The position numbers and the translations under genes were made by a program. This document shows, piece by piece, positions 34,018 to 43,871 of a stretch of DNA of 64,000 bases (the stretch's first letter is position 1; each line of letters begins with the position of its first letter). Source of the stretch: Paratinospora sagittata. Its lineage: Eukaryota; Streptophyta; Magnoliopsida; Ranunculales; Menispermaceae. Location: positions 33,618,821-33,682,820 of the forward strand of contig CM069590.1 of NCBI GenBank assembly GCA_035771175.1, written 5' to 3'. The notes beneath the pieces were generated by a model that had not been told where the DNA came from, did no database searches, and saw only the letters and a list, made by a program, of their open reading frames with translations.

Positions 34018-34896
34018 TGTCACACCCTGGGTTGCACAGCGTGCCCCCTACCCAGGTGCGGGCGCACCCCCTCGGGGCGAATGCCTAGCCATTATGGATC
34101 CATAATATTGTCCCATCTCGGCCAGCCACGCCACACAAGGACGCCGGTCACCGAGATCATTTATCCCCCTGCACAATCCACAGCACAGGGAGGGCCTCCC
34201 CCAAGTTCAAACTCGCAACCTCTTCCTCATACTGTTAGATTTCGCAACTTGAGTACCCATTGAGTCATGGGTACTCAAGTTGCGAAATCTAACCTTATGA
34301 GGAAGAGGTTGCGAGTTCGAACTTGGGGGAGGCCCTCCCTGTGCTGTGGATTGTGCAGGGGGTGTACATAAGGCCTTTTTGTCACACCCTGGGTTGCACA
34401 GCGTGCCCCCTACCCAGGTGCGGGCGCACCCCCTCGGGGCGAACGCCTAGCCATTATGGATCCATAATATTGTCCCATCTCGGCCAGGCATGCCACACAA
34501 GGACGCCGGACACCGAGATCATTTATCCATATTATTCACACTCCCATGAATAATATAGGGCCTCCCCCAAGTTTGAACTCGCAACCTCTTCCTCATAAGG
34601 TTAGATTTCGCAACTTGAGTATCCATTGAACCAATGGTTCAATGGTTCAATGGATACTCAAGTTGCGAAATCTAACCTTATGAGGAAGAGGTTGCGAGTT
34701 CGAACTTGGGGGAGGCCCTATATTATTCATGGGAGTGTGAATAATATGGATAAATGATCTCGGTGTCCGGCGTCCTTGTGTGGCGTGGCTGGCCGAGATG
34801 GGACAATATTATGGATCCATAATGGCTAGGCGTTCGCCCCGAGGGGGTGCGCCCGCACCTGGGTAGGGGGCACGCTGTGCAACCCAGGGTGTGACA
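34018..34896. mobile_element. Nested foldback DNA transposon, MULE-like
   Basis: Ends are TCACACCCTGGGTTGCACAG (from 34020) and its reverse complement (to 34894). CACGACATG is directly duplicated on both sides (34011-34019 and 34895-34903), a 9-bp target duplication as in Mutator-like elements. Inside, 34380-34896 is almost entirely one hairpin (about 250-bp arms, centre near 34638). 34018-34379 is a second, related hairpin (centre near 34264) whose right arm is cut short after GTGCAGGGGG. No transposase is present, so it is non-autonomous. It splits the family C RT after FLGHVVSH. The ends may also be read as TG..CA with a 5-bp duplication CGACA; I prefer nine bases. Confidence 0.8.
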
Positions 34897-34903
34897 CGAC
34901 ATG

Positions 34904-35480
34904 ACCGAGGAACTTAACCTTAGTCATCCAGAATTCACACTTGCTGAACTTCACGTACAACTCATGTTGCTGAAGGGTACTAAGTACAGCTCGCAAGTGT
35001 TTTCCATGGAGTTCCTCTGTGGGAGAGTATATCAGTATGTTGTTGAAAAATACAATGACAAAGCGATCTAGGTATGGTCTGAAAATGTTGTTCATTAAAT
35101 AAATGAATGTCGCAGGTGCCTTTGATAGGCCAAATGGCGTTACAGTGAATTCGTAATGACCATATCTGGTTCGAAAAGTTATTTTTGGGATGTCTTCTTC
35201 CTTAACCCAGAGTTGGTGATACCCCGAGCGAAGTTCAATTTTTGAAAAAGATCTTGCTCCCCTTAATTGATCAAACAAATCTTCTATTTGAGGTAACGGA
35301 TATCTGCTCTTAATAGTGACTTTGTTCAGCTTTCTATAGTCGATGCAGAGTCGGAGTGAATCGTCCTTTTTCTTGACAAAAAGAACTGGAGCACCCCATG
35401 GTGGCATGCTCTTTCTTATAAACCCCAACTTCTATAATTCCTTTAACTGCTTATCCAGTTCGACTAGTTCTACATTAGGC
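34904..35480 (-). pseudogene. pol: Reverse transcriptase of family C with FFNN at the active site
   Basis: Minus strand. [77 protein letters not shown], then [12 protein letters not shown] (FFNN at 35039-35050), [19 protein letters not shown] and [11 protein letters not shown]. The motif expected is F-I-D-D; both aspartates are asparagine. In motif A the aspartate is also changed (KIELRSGY for KIDLRSGY). The frame from 35428 is otherwise open up to the foldback insertion. This enzyme could not have been active in its present form. Confidence 0.9.
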
Positions 35481-36120
35481 ATGCAGTAGGGTGGAATTTA
35501 GATAGGTTTGGTACTAGGAATTAACTTAATTTCAAAGTCAAATTCCCGAGGAGGAGGGAGTCTTGGAAGTTCGTCTAAGAGTACCCTTGGATATTCACGA
35601 ACAACTAGAATATCTTTCAAGCTAGGAGGATGACTGGACACTATACTTTCTTTATCCTGATCAAGTATTGAGCATCTGAGATCTTATAAGGGACACGGTA
35701 GAATGATGAACGTGCCCACGGACCCCTTGGATTTTCAGGTTAACACCATTAGGCAATGTCAGTCAAACTTGCTTCTTCTAACAATCTATTTGAGCATGTA
35801 AAGGTGTTAACCAGTCCATACCCAAGATAATATCAAAATCAAAGAAATCCATTACTAGGAGGTCCACTACCAACTGATGATCCAATATTGTAAGTTCACA
35901 ATTGGAACATCTTTGATTTATTTTTGTACCTGGTCCTATTGGCATGGATACCTCAATTGCAACGGTAATAGCCTTTGGTTGTAGTCTTAATTTATGGACT
36001 ACTTGGGCAATAATAAAAGAATTCGTAGAACCTGAATCGAATAAGACATGTACCAACATGTTAAGGAAAACAAAAGTACCTTCCACCACGTTATTTTTCG
36101 ATATCGGTCTTTCAGCAATA
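35481..36120 (-). pseudogene. pol: Aspartic protease of family C element
   Basis: Minus-strand open stretch 36089-35778 with VLFDSGSTNSFIIAQVV (intact D-S-G active site), LLVMDFFDFDIILGMDWL and TPLHAQID, then a stop. The linker to RT (35777-35481) is broken; it shows SVQSSSSLKDILVVREYP-type residues and ends near PYCMPNVELVELDKQLKE. The protease would process Gag-Pol. It lies between the gag zinc knuckle and RT, the normal Gypsy order. Confidence 0.85.
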
Positions 36121-37343
36121 GCGTAGGTGTGTCCTTGCTGCCTAGGGCCTTGTTGCTGTCAGGGTGGTGGTGGAGCTATCGAGGCTGCTTGCTGAACCGG
36201 TGCAGCTGGGGTTCTGGGTTGGCTAGGGGCTAGGAGACGACAATTTTTTGAACGTGACCCACCTGGCCATACTTGTAGCACACACGATCTCGATCTTGTG
36301 GTTGCTGATTTGGAGGAGGTAGGGGAAATCGTCGATTATTTCCATTTCTTTGGCCTGTTTGATTTTGGCAATTGCAAAGGTGTCCTTGGAAATTTTGTTG
36401 TGCTGGAGCAAGTGGAGCGAACTAGAACCGAGGGTTTTGGGGGTTGCTCATGTTGGGGCGAGCGTTTTGATTTGGCTGGTAAGGTTTCTTCCCACCAGAC
36501 TGTTGTACTAGCCCAACGACTCATTTTCCCAGGTTGAGCCTCTGTTCCTGCTCAAGCTTCTCCTGCTCATAATTTATAGCCATATTCACCAATTTTCTAA
36601 AGTTATCAAGCTCCAAGAAGGCAAGGGCCTTCCTAATGTCGGGCTTCAATCAGTTGAAAAACTTTTCAGCTTTGTTCCTCTCGGGGGTGAGGGTAGAGAG
36701 AGAAAATCGAAAGTTCTGTGAACTTGGCCGCGTATTCCCGAACTGTCATACTTCCTTGAAACATTCTTGCGAATTCCTGTCTCTTCTTCCTTTTGACCGC
36801 ATTTGGAAAATATTCATTGATGAATTCAACTTCAAATTGTTGCCATGTCATGGTACTGGCATTTACTTGAGGGTCTTCCTAAACTGTTTTACACCAAGAG
36901 TTGGCGTTTCCAACTAACTGGTAAACAACAAGGGGGATCTTTCTTTCTTCAGACACTCTCGTTTCCTTGAGCGCCTTTTGAGTTTTTTCTAGCCACTTGT
37001 AGGCTTCATCGGAGTCAAGCTTTCCATCATAATTGATGAGCTACAGTTGTTTGTACTTTGTAATTTGATTGGTCATCTAATCCATCTTCTGCTTAGTCGG
37101 TTCCAAGTGTAACTGAGGGACCACAGTTTGATGATCAGCAACATTCTGGACCGAACCTCTCATGGACGCCTTCATGTATTCAGTAAAGCTTTGGAAAAAT
37201 TGCTCCATGTTAAATGGTACGACCACTCCATTGGAAGGAGCTGCAACAGTTTTTTCGGTTGTCGGTGCATTAATGTTGTCGTCCATTGCTTGTTTTGATG
37301 TAGGGGGAGTAGGTTCAGATCCAACGTCCTCTTGCGACTGCAT
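36121..37343 (-). pseudogene. gag: Gag of family C element
   Basis: Starts at ATG 37341-37343 (MQSQEDVGSEPTPP). MEQFFQSFTEYMKASMRGSV lies near 37205-37150, then a stop at 37077-37079 where the plus-strand copy keeps Q. The core continues YKWLEKTQKALKE, MTWQQFEVEFINEYFPNAVK and MFQGSMTVREYAAKFTELS (36851-36666). A QR-rich tail and a damaged zinc knuckle CYKYGQVGHVQK near 36270-36235 follow; its second C is Y and the last C is frameshifted. The homologous gag at 63516-64000 is colinear. Confidence 0.85.
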
Positions 37344-38345
37344 AAATACAAACGCATGTCGAGAGGAGCTAGGGTCGTGCAGACTTCTTGTTTATACCGA
37401 CACTGTCTGCAGATTGGCTTGATGTTAGCACATAATGTGCGATTTAAGTTCTGAGGAAGACATGAGGATTGGTTCATGATGCAATGCACATGCATAGTTC
37501 TTGAGTGATCTGTCATAGGTTTTAACCTCCTAGTTTTCTAGGCTAGGTAATAGAGAAAAATGAGGAGCCTTAGAGCACCGTGGCACTGTACTTTTAGGTT
37601 GGTCTAAAAACAAAACCAAGAGTGGGTTTTTAATGTTTTCAAAGACTAATATTGTAGTATTTGCGTATTTAAAACACTTTTAAACAAATCTCTTGCGTAT
37701 TTGAGAGAATAGTTATGTTGTTGAACATCAGTACATGCCATAGATATTTCCTCGACCTTTTCCTCGTGTTGTCACCTACATATACATGTCACAATTCCTT
37801 TGCACTTGTTTATACTATGCTCACCTATCACCAAGACTTGACGATTCCTATTATCGTCCAAATTCGTACGTCCCATTCCACATGAATTTGGTGATAAGGA
37901 ACATGGTCCAATCAAGGGGATATGTGCGTGGACTTTTGCAGATTCCTGTGGAAAAACCGTCTACCATTATTATCCTTCAAGTTCTCACGTCCCATACCAT
38001 GTGAACTTGATGATACTAATGGTAAGTCGGACTTCCGCAATAAACTACTACACAGCAGGTCCGTAGGTTGCCTCGTCTCGTATTTTCGTCAGTATTTGTG
38101 TGAGTTTGTTGTGTCCCATACCACGTCAAACCCATTAATAGTGAAGAAATCTATTGGACGAGTGGGCCTGCCACAGATAGTCTAGCACACAACATCATAT
38201 AATGTTTACTATATTATGAGCTGAAAATTCGACATGAAGCTTTTTTTTTTTTTTTACAAAGTTTTACAAACTATTTCAACTGCTACAAGGATATCTAAAT
38301 TACCTTCAGACTACTTCAACCTACTACGAAGCTATGTTAGACTAC
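37344..38345 (-). other. Family C leader between ORF1 and gag
   Basis: About 1 kb with no credible ORF (small open stretches on both strands are not conserved as protein). It aligns along its length with 62460-63515 of the plus-strand copy. A poly-T run sits at 38239-38253. Its key content is the hairpin group listed at 37840-38131. Confidence 0.75.
37840..38131 (-). other. Hairpin group in family C leader (copy 1)
   Basis: On the minus strand in element order: H1 38131-38104, H2 38009-37978, H3 37890-37859 and H4 37858-37840. H1-H3 share one design: an outer stem of 5-7 bp, a 1x1 mismatch with A on the 5' side, an inner stem of about 4 bp, and an 8-base loop GTATGGGA (H1, H2) or GAATGGGA (H3). 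The outer stems differ: GTTTG/CAAAC, CAAGTTC/GAACTTG, CAAATTC/GAATTTG. H4 is GACGAT, a 7-base loop, then ATCGTC. No function is known to me. Confidence 0.8.
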
Positions 38346-38854
38346 TTAAAATTTAAAAACATATTCACTATGAGTAAACTGTTGAGGAGGTACGAGATCA
38401 AAATTAAAATTTTCAGAGGAGAATTGAGATACTGATTGTTCCATGCTGGGTGAGTATAGAGAAGTTTTCATAACTTGCTCAACAAATATTGGGTTAGGAA
38501 ACTGGGAGGCCCCAATGCTGAGGTTAAGATTCATCGACGAATCTTGTGCCTGTTGGGATGACTGTCCAAATTCTCTCTCACCTAAAATCGGAGGAGCGAT
38601 CCTTGGTAGTGCGGTGTAGCATTCTTCACGCCACTTAAGTAGAGAGTAGATAGCCTCTTTTTGTTCTTTGAGGCTGCGATTGTGTTCTTCGAGGCTGCGA
38701 TTGTGTTCTTTAAGGCTGTGATTTTGTACTTCAAAGTGGTCACTCATATTTTTCATCATTCACTCCTCGATTGCCAGCATCATTTCACAGATTTGATCCA
38801 CAAGTTGTTATTGGAGTATTGGCTTCTTGTGTTGTGGATGGAGAAACGTATTTC
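38346..38854 (-). pseudogene. Family C ORF1, C-terminal part
   Basis: Extra ORF located upstream of gag. The visible part runs from the break at 38854 to a stop at 38346. It has DHFEVQNHSLKEHNRSLEEH and NRSLKEQKEAIYSLLKWREE (repeated SLKEHNR units, coiled-coil-like), then EREFGQSSQQAQDSS and SENFNFDLVPPQQF. It aligns with 62010-62459 of the plus-strand copy. An in-frame stop separates the start near 38760 from the upstream part. The N-terminal domain is missing because the sequence joins an LTR stub at 38855. Confidence 0.8.
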
Positions 38855-38974
38855 TTTAGGTGCTGAGATGAGATCTTGATAAACGCTCGTTAGCACCGAA
38901 AAGTACTTAGTTTGTGATCATCAAAATATACTTCATCACAGTATATTTAGGAATGTGCTAAGTGATAGCAAACA
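38855..38974 (-). repeat. 3' LTR stub of the Sirevirus-like element
   Basis: Matches 51097-51206 of the 5' LTR (TGATCATCAAAATATACTTC, GTATATTTAGGAATGTGCTA). On the minus strand it starts TGTTTGCTATCAC at 38974. It is cut after ~120 bases, where it joins ORF1 of the family C element. Confidence 0.8.
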
Positions 38975-39105
38975 AATCGAAAAATTAAGCACATTAAGCA
39001 AAAAGATCGAAATTAAAATATTTTTTTCATCTATTTCTCTTATTTTTCATCTATTTCTTCTCCCTCTTTAATATTATAAAAAAGGTTAAGAAAAGAAACT
39101 AAGAT

Positions 39106-39163
39106 CTCCCCTTGTGATGTAGTAGAGTAGCGAAGCTCCCCCTTACATGGAGACTCCCCCTTA
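39106..39163 (-). promoter_or_regulatory. Multiple polypurine tracts, Sirevirus hallmark
   Basis: On the minus strand TAAGGGGGAG (39163-39154), TAAGGGGGAG (39145-39136) and AAGGGGAG (39113-39106) lie 130-190 bases upstream of the 3' LTR. Several repeated G-rich polypurine tracts before the 3' LTR are characteristic of Sireviruses. Confidence 0.75.
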
Positions 39164-39594
39164 CTTTGTGCATTCACCCTCGAAGGTCTACTATACTGTT
39201 AGTCACGTGAGAAACATATCTTATCTTTAAGCACAGTGAGAAATAGTTTGACTTAATCATAGGCTATAAAATTTGAAATAATGGCGTAGCCGAGAATCGT
39301 AGTCATAGGGAATGAGAAAGAATTGCCGAAAAATGAATTCATAGAAAATTTTTAATCGTGGGAAATTATTCTCCTGGTGCTTGGTATAAATATAAAGTTG
39401 ATAATTAAACCAAGCCAAACACATAGTATGCATTAGAATTTGTAAATAGTTGTTGCACACAAACCGCAAGTGAACGGTTGCCAAGTTATAATATATTCCG
39501 ATGAGAAATCGGGTATTGTCTTCAAGGATATCTACTACACTATCTATCGTGTTTTAACCCAAATTTTATCTAGAAAATCAAAATCGAGTGATTG

Positions 39595-40682
39595 TCTGGC
39601 GATCCCGTACCTCGGACCACCAACCCCGCAAGGAATGACGTGCGGAATGCGGGGGCGGGATGCCCGGTGTAGGCATCTCCAACCACTTCTCAACCCCCGT
39701 GAGGTGCTTGAGACCCTACGAGCCTTATCCCAAATAATGACAAAATATAAAAAGATACTAAATAAAACTATCAATCGTATTAATAATCAAAGACAAGAGA
39801 TAATCCATAAAAATGAACCATAAATAAAACCATAATCCCTACAGTCCATCAAGATGGACATACACATAAAGTCCAAAACCAGGGGTACAAAAAAAATTTT
39901 CATATGTCCACACGGTCTATCTAACAAGTCCCAACTCACCCATACTACAATTTGGTAAGTGTTATAATTACATAGTCTAAAATATAATACATCATAATTT
40001 AAAACACAGTTCAATCAAAATGCCTCTCAACTCACATCGAGGCCATGGATTCTCTCGCCGGCAAGGCCCTCAAGATATGACTACTCCTTTGCCCTTATTC
40101 GGGACAGAAGGACTTGAAAGAGGAAAATGAGGGTGAGCCAACGGTGCCCAGTGAATAGAATTCAAATATGCTATCAATACTCATCAATAAATATCATGTA
40201 TGCATGTCAATGTGTAGCATGATTAAAAGCTCATAACATATAGATATCAAGCATTTATAATAAGTTCGATGCAAGTAAAAGCTTATCAATTTGGATCCAC
40301 ATTCCACATGCATTGGGGTTACTAGTGCACGTCTATTTCACCGTACCGTTCTCATCCCCAAATATTTCCTTTCTAAAACCCTCCTATGACAAGGTTAAGT
40401 CTCCCTATTAGCCAGATAGATGGGCCCAACCAAAGTTACTAGGTTTTCTCAAATTAATGCATCATTCAAAACATTAGGACACATTCATGCTCTCAACATA
40501 CAATATATATAAGTGATATGATGACATAAAAGATATAATAGAAAATGAAGTCTACTCACAACCAAGCCTTGCGAGAGTATCTAACCACACACGGCCACCA
40601 AACATATCAAGGTAAACACATAGAGTTTGGGCAAAATATAATTGGGTAATGGGCTAGATGAAATAATTTTTGGGACGTCACA
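39595..40682 (-). repeat. 3' LTR (short type) of the gag-less T1 element
   Basis: 1088 bp. On the minus strand it begins TGTGACGTCCCAAAAATT at 40682. Near 40600 it passes from GATATGTTTGGTG directly to GCCGTGTGTGG, skipping about 1.6 kb present in the long LTRs, including the minisatellite. Confidence 0.9.
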
Positions 40683-40695
40683 TCACACCCACCTT
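40683..40695 (-). promoter_or_regulatory. Polypurine tract of the gag-less T1 element
   Basis: Minus strand AAGGTGGGTGTGA just before TGTGACGTCCC; same position and near-identical sequence as 19949-19961. Confidence 0.75.
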
Positions 40696-40699
40696 CGAA

Positions 40700-41008
40700 T
40701 GAACTTCGTCCTCGAAGTTTTAAGGTTAAGAAATTACTTAAGCCCATGAACTCAGCAATGTGCTCCATCATGTAGTCCTCACGCTCCCAAGTAACCTGCT
40801 CCTCGCATTGGAACTACCATCTCACCTTAACCATCGGAATCTCGCGGTTACGTAACCTCTGGACCTTCCGGTCAAGTATCTGAATAGGTTCCTCATCATA
40901 AGTACCATCCTGCCTCAATTCAATGTTCCTCCAGTCCAAGACGTGATCAAAATCACTCTTGTACACTCTCAACATTGACACATGAAAGACATTGTAGACT
41001 GCTGCTAA
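40700..41008 (-). pseudogene. pol: Chromodomain-like integrase tail
   Basis: Minus strand: NVFHVSMLRVYKSDFDHVLD, NIELRQDGTYDEEPIQILDR, KVQRLRNREIPMVKV, then EEQVTWEREDYMMEHIAEFM and GLSNFLTLKLRG. One stop interrupts it near 40812, where the related copy also has one. It is linked to integrase by a stop near 41008 after ALPP. Tekay-type chromodomains of this form are thought to direct insertion by reading chromatin marks. Confidence 0.8.
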
Positions 41009-42093
41009 TTAAGGCGGCAAGGCTAATCGGTAAGCGACGGGGCCAATTCGTTCTAAAACCTCGAACGGCCCTATAAATCTCGGAGCGAGCTTGCCTTTTA
41101 TCCCAAATCTAGTCTGACCCTTCTGAGGTGAGACCTTCAATAAAACTTGGTCACCCACCTCAAACTCTACGGTCTTCCGCAAGCCATCAGCATAACTCTT
41201 CTGCCTGTCTTGGGCTACCTTCATATTATGCTTGATCCTCTTAATCTTCTCTGTGTGTTCTTGTACAAACTTTGGTCCCATCATTGCAATATCCCCTACC
41301 TCCGTCCAACAGACCGGAGATCTACAGGGTCGACCATACAATGCCTCAAAAGGAGCCATGCCAATACTGGACTGATAGTTGTTGTTGTACGCGAACTCAC
41401 ACAGATGTATGTGCTCCACCCACTTACCACTGGACTCAAGGGCACAAGCTCGAAGCATATCCTCCAAAATTGATATCAACCTCTCAGACTGGCCATCCGT
41501 CTGAGGGTGAAAAGTGGTACTGAGATCTAGTCTAGCGCCGAGCTGCCTCTGCAACCCTGCTAGAATAACGATGTAAACCTCGGATCCCTATCTGACACAA
41601 TCGAAATTGGCATTCCATGTAATATGACTATCTCTAGCATGTAGAGTATGCTCAACTTGTCCATAGAATCCCTAGTGTTCACTGGTAGAAAGTGAGCGGA
41701 CTTAGTCAAGCGATCAATAATAACCCAAACAACATTATGTCTCCTCGGGGTGTTGGGTAATCCCACAACAAAGTCCATAGTGACATGCTCCCACTTCCAC
41801 TCAGGAATGGTAAGCGGTTGCATCTGCCCTCCAGGCCTCTGATGCTCAGCTTTGACTCTCTGACAGATCTCACACCTCTGAATGAACTAAGCTATTTCTC
41901 TCTTCATGTCGGGCCACCAATACATTCTTTTCATATAATGATACATCTTGGTTCCGCCAGGATGAATAGCATAATGAGATCTGTGAGCTTCTTGGAGCAC
42001 ACCCTGTTTGTGTCGTAGATATGTGGGAACCCATAAACGTCCCCTAAATCTCAAAGGCACCATCAGATAACAAGTGTCAATAAGTAAAATCAC
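41009..42093 (-). pseudogene. pol: Integrase of the gag-less T1 element
   Basis: Minus strand from 42093: [38 protein letters not shown], a stop at 41887-41889, [47 protein letters not shown] and [11 protein letters not shown] small deletion shifts the frame at 41560, where the relative at 19070 reads KFWHELQ. From 41554 the frame is open again: LSTTFHPQTDGQSERLISIL and YGRPCRSPVCWTEVGD. HHCC and the D, D, E residues are all visible. Confidence 0.9.
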
Positions 42094-43798
42094 TGCACTC
42101 AGCCCAAGACTTGTACATCACATAATCAACGTCAAGTCTATGTTGGTCAATCACCTCCTGGACCTGTGTAGGCTGAGCTCTCATCTGAGCACATATCACA
42201 ATCTGATCTGAAGGGGTAGCACATATACTCATAACCGTAGCCGCCTCAAGTAGTCTCCACTCATGAGACATCTGGCGTACTACCATAACTGTCTCTACCC
42301 GCTTCCTGCTCAACGCATCAGCCACTACATTGGCTTTACCTGGGTGGTATTCCAATGTAAAATCATAGTCTTTGAGGAGATCTAACCACCTTCTCTGCCT
42401 CATGTTCAAGTCCTTCTGAGAGAACAAGTACTTGAGGCTCTTATGGTCAGAATACAAAGTGAATCTCTCACCATAGAGATAATGCCTCCAAATCTTCAAA
42501 GCAAAAACCACTGCGGCCAGTTCTAAGTCATGAACATGATAGTTCTTTTCATGCACCTTCAACTGCCTCGATGCATAAGCAATGACCCTATCCTTCTGCA
42601 TCAACACGCAACCCAAGCCGATACGAGAAACATCAGTGTAGACAACCAACTCCTGATCAGGCTCTGGCAAAATCAACACTGGCGTAGATGTCAATCTTTT
42701 CTTCAGCTCTAAAAAGGCATTCTCACACGCCTCAGTCCATACAAAGGACACATATTTCAGGGTGAGCCTAGTCATAGGCGTAGCTATCGTGGAGAATCCC
42801 TGAACGAATCTCCTAGAGTAACCAACTAACCCGAGAAAGCTTCTGATCTCGGTCACTGTGGTAGGCCTAGGCCAACTGATAATGACTTCAACCTTAGACG
42901 GATCAACTGAAATCCCCTCAGAACTCACCACATGACCTAAGAACTTCACCTCGGTGATCCGAAACTCGCACTTGCTCAGCTTTGCATATAGTCTATGCTC
43001 TCTCAGAGTTTGCAAGGTCACTCTGAGGTGTTCCTCATGCTCAGCCTGAGTCTTGGAATACATCAATATGTCATCAATGAAGACGATGACAAACTTATTC
43101 ATATACTGCCTAAGGACCCTTTGCATTAGGTCCGTGATCGCCGGTGCATTAGTCACACCAAATGGCATCACAAAGAACTCATAATGTCCATATCGGGTTC
43201 TGAATGTTGTCTTAGGCACACCCTCTTCCCTGATCCTCAGCTGATAATACCCGGAGCGCAAATCAATCTTCGAAAAATACCTCGCTCCCCTCAACTAATC
43301 AAACAAGTCTTCAATCCTTGGGAGAGGATACTTGTTCTTAATGGCCACCCTGTTCGATTGGTGATAGTCGATGCACAACCGTAAGCTCCCATCTTTCTTT
43401 TTCACAAAAAGAACTGGAGCTCCCCAGGGTGACACGCTCGGGCAAATAAAGGCCTTAGCCAATAACTCCTCGAGCTGTTTCTGCAACTCTCTCAACTCGG
43501 CTGGCGCCATTCTATATGGTGCCATGGACATAGACTTCGTGCCAGGGACTAGTACAATGATGAAATCGATCTCTCGCTTCGGTGGTAATCCTGGAAGATC
43601 CGCAGGGAACACATCTGGAAAGTCCCTAACAATGGCAATATCCTCAAGTATCACCTCACTAGGCTCTTCCTCATCAGGCACTAACCCAGCCAAAATCTCC
43701 CTATCTCCATCAGTCACAAATCTACCCCTTGTGACTGTCTGGTCTGAAGCTCTACCCTGTAGTGTAGAATCGGTCTCTGATACACCTAAAGCTCTCAC
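42077..43798 (-). pseudogene. pol: RT and RNase H of the gag-less T1 element, nearly intact
   Basis: Two open stretches in one frame, 43798-43295 and 43294-42077 (405 codons, the longest in the window), separated by a single TAG after PRIEDLFD. Visible in order: [107 protein letters not shown] and [14 protein letters not shown]. All catalytic D and E positions look kept. A residue is missing in APAITDLM compared with APAMFMDLM at 17505. This copy is younger-looking than the one at 12308. Confidence 0.92.
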
Positions 43799-43858
43799 CC
43801 AATTCCTAGGTCAAAGTCATCGAAGTCCAATACATAGGCCTAACCTAGTAAAATCGGT

Positions 43859-43869
43859 CTCTGATACCA
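43859..43869 (-). promoter_or_regulatory. Primer binding site for tRNA-iMet
   Basis: Complement TGGTATCAGAG, two bases inside the 5' LTR end (43872). A second TATCAGAGACCGATT occurs about 80 bases downstream in the leader (complement of 43770-43784), where the leader joins the deleted region. Confidence 0.9.
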
Positions 43870-43871
43870 AC

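Noticed and set aside
34020..34560. Open frames of 76-108 codons in the foldback element
   Set aside because: They follow the inverted GC-rich arms and repeat the same peptide in both units; no transposase motif.
34018..34896. Reading the foldback element as a TG..CA retroelement with 5-bp duplication CGACA
   Set aside because: It needs four extra chance matches outside the duplication, while the nine-base reading gives symmetric ends; no primer site or polypurine tract is present. Kept only as an alternative.
38661..38879. Plus-strand frame rich in F, V and E
   Set aside because: It is the antisense of the ORF1 coiled repeat (SLKEHNR units).
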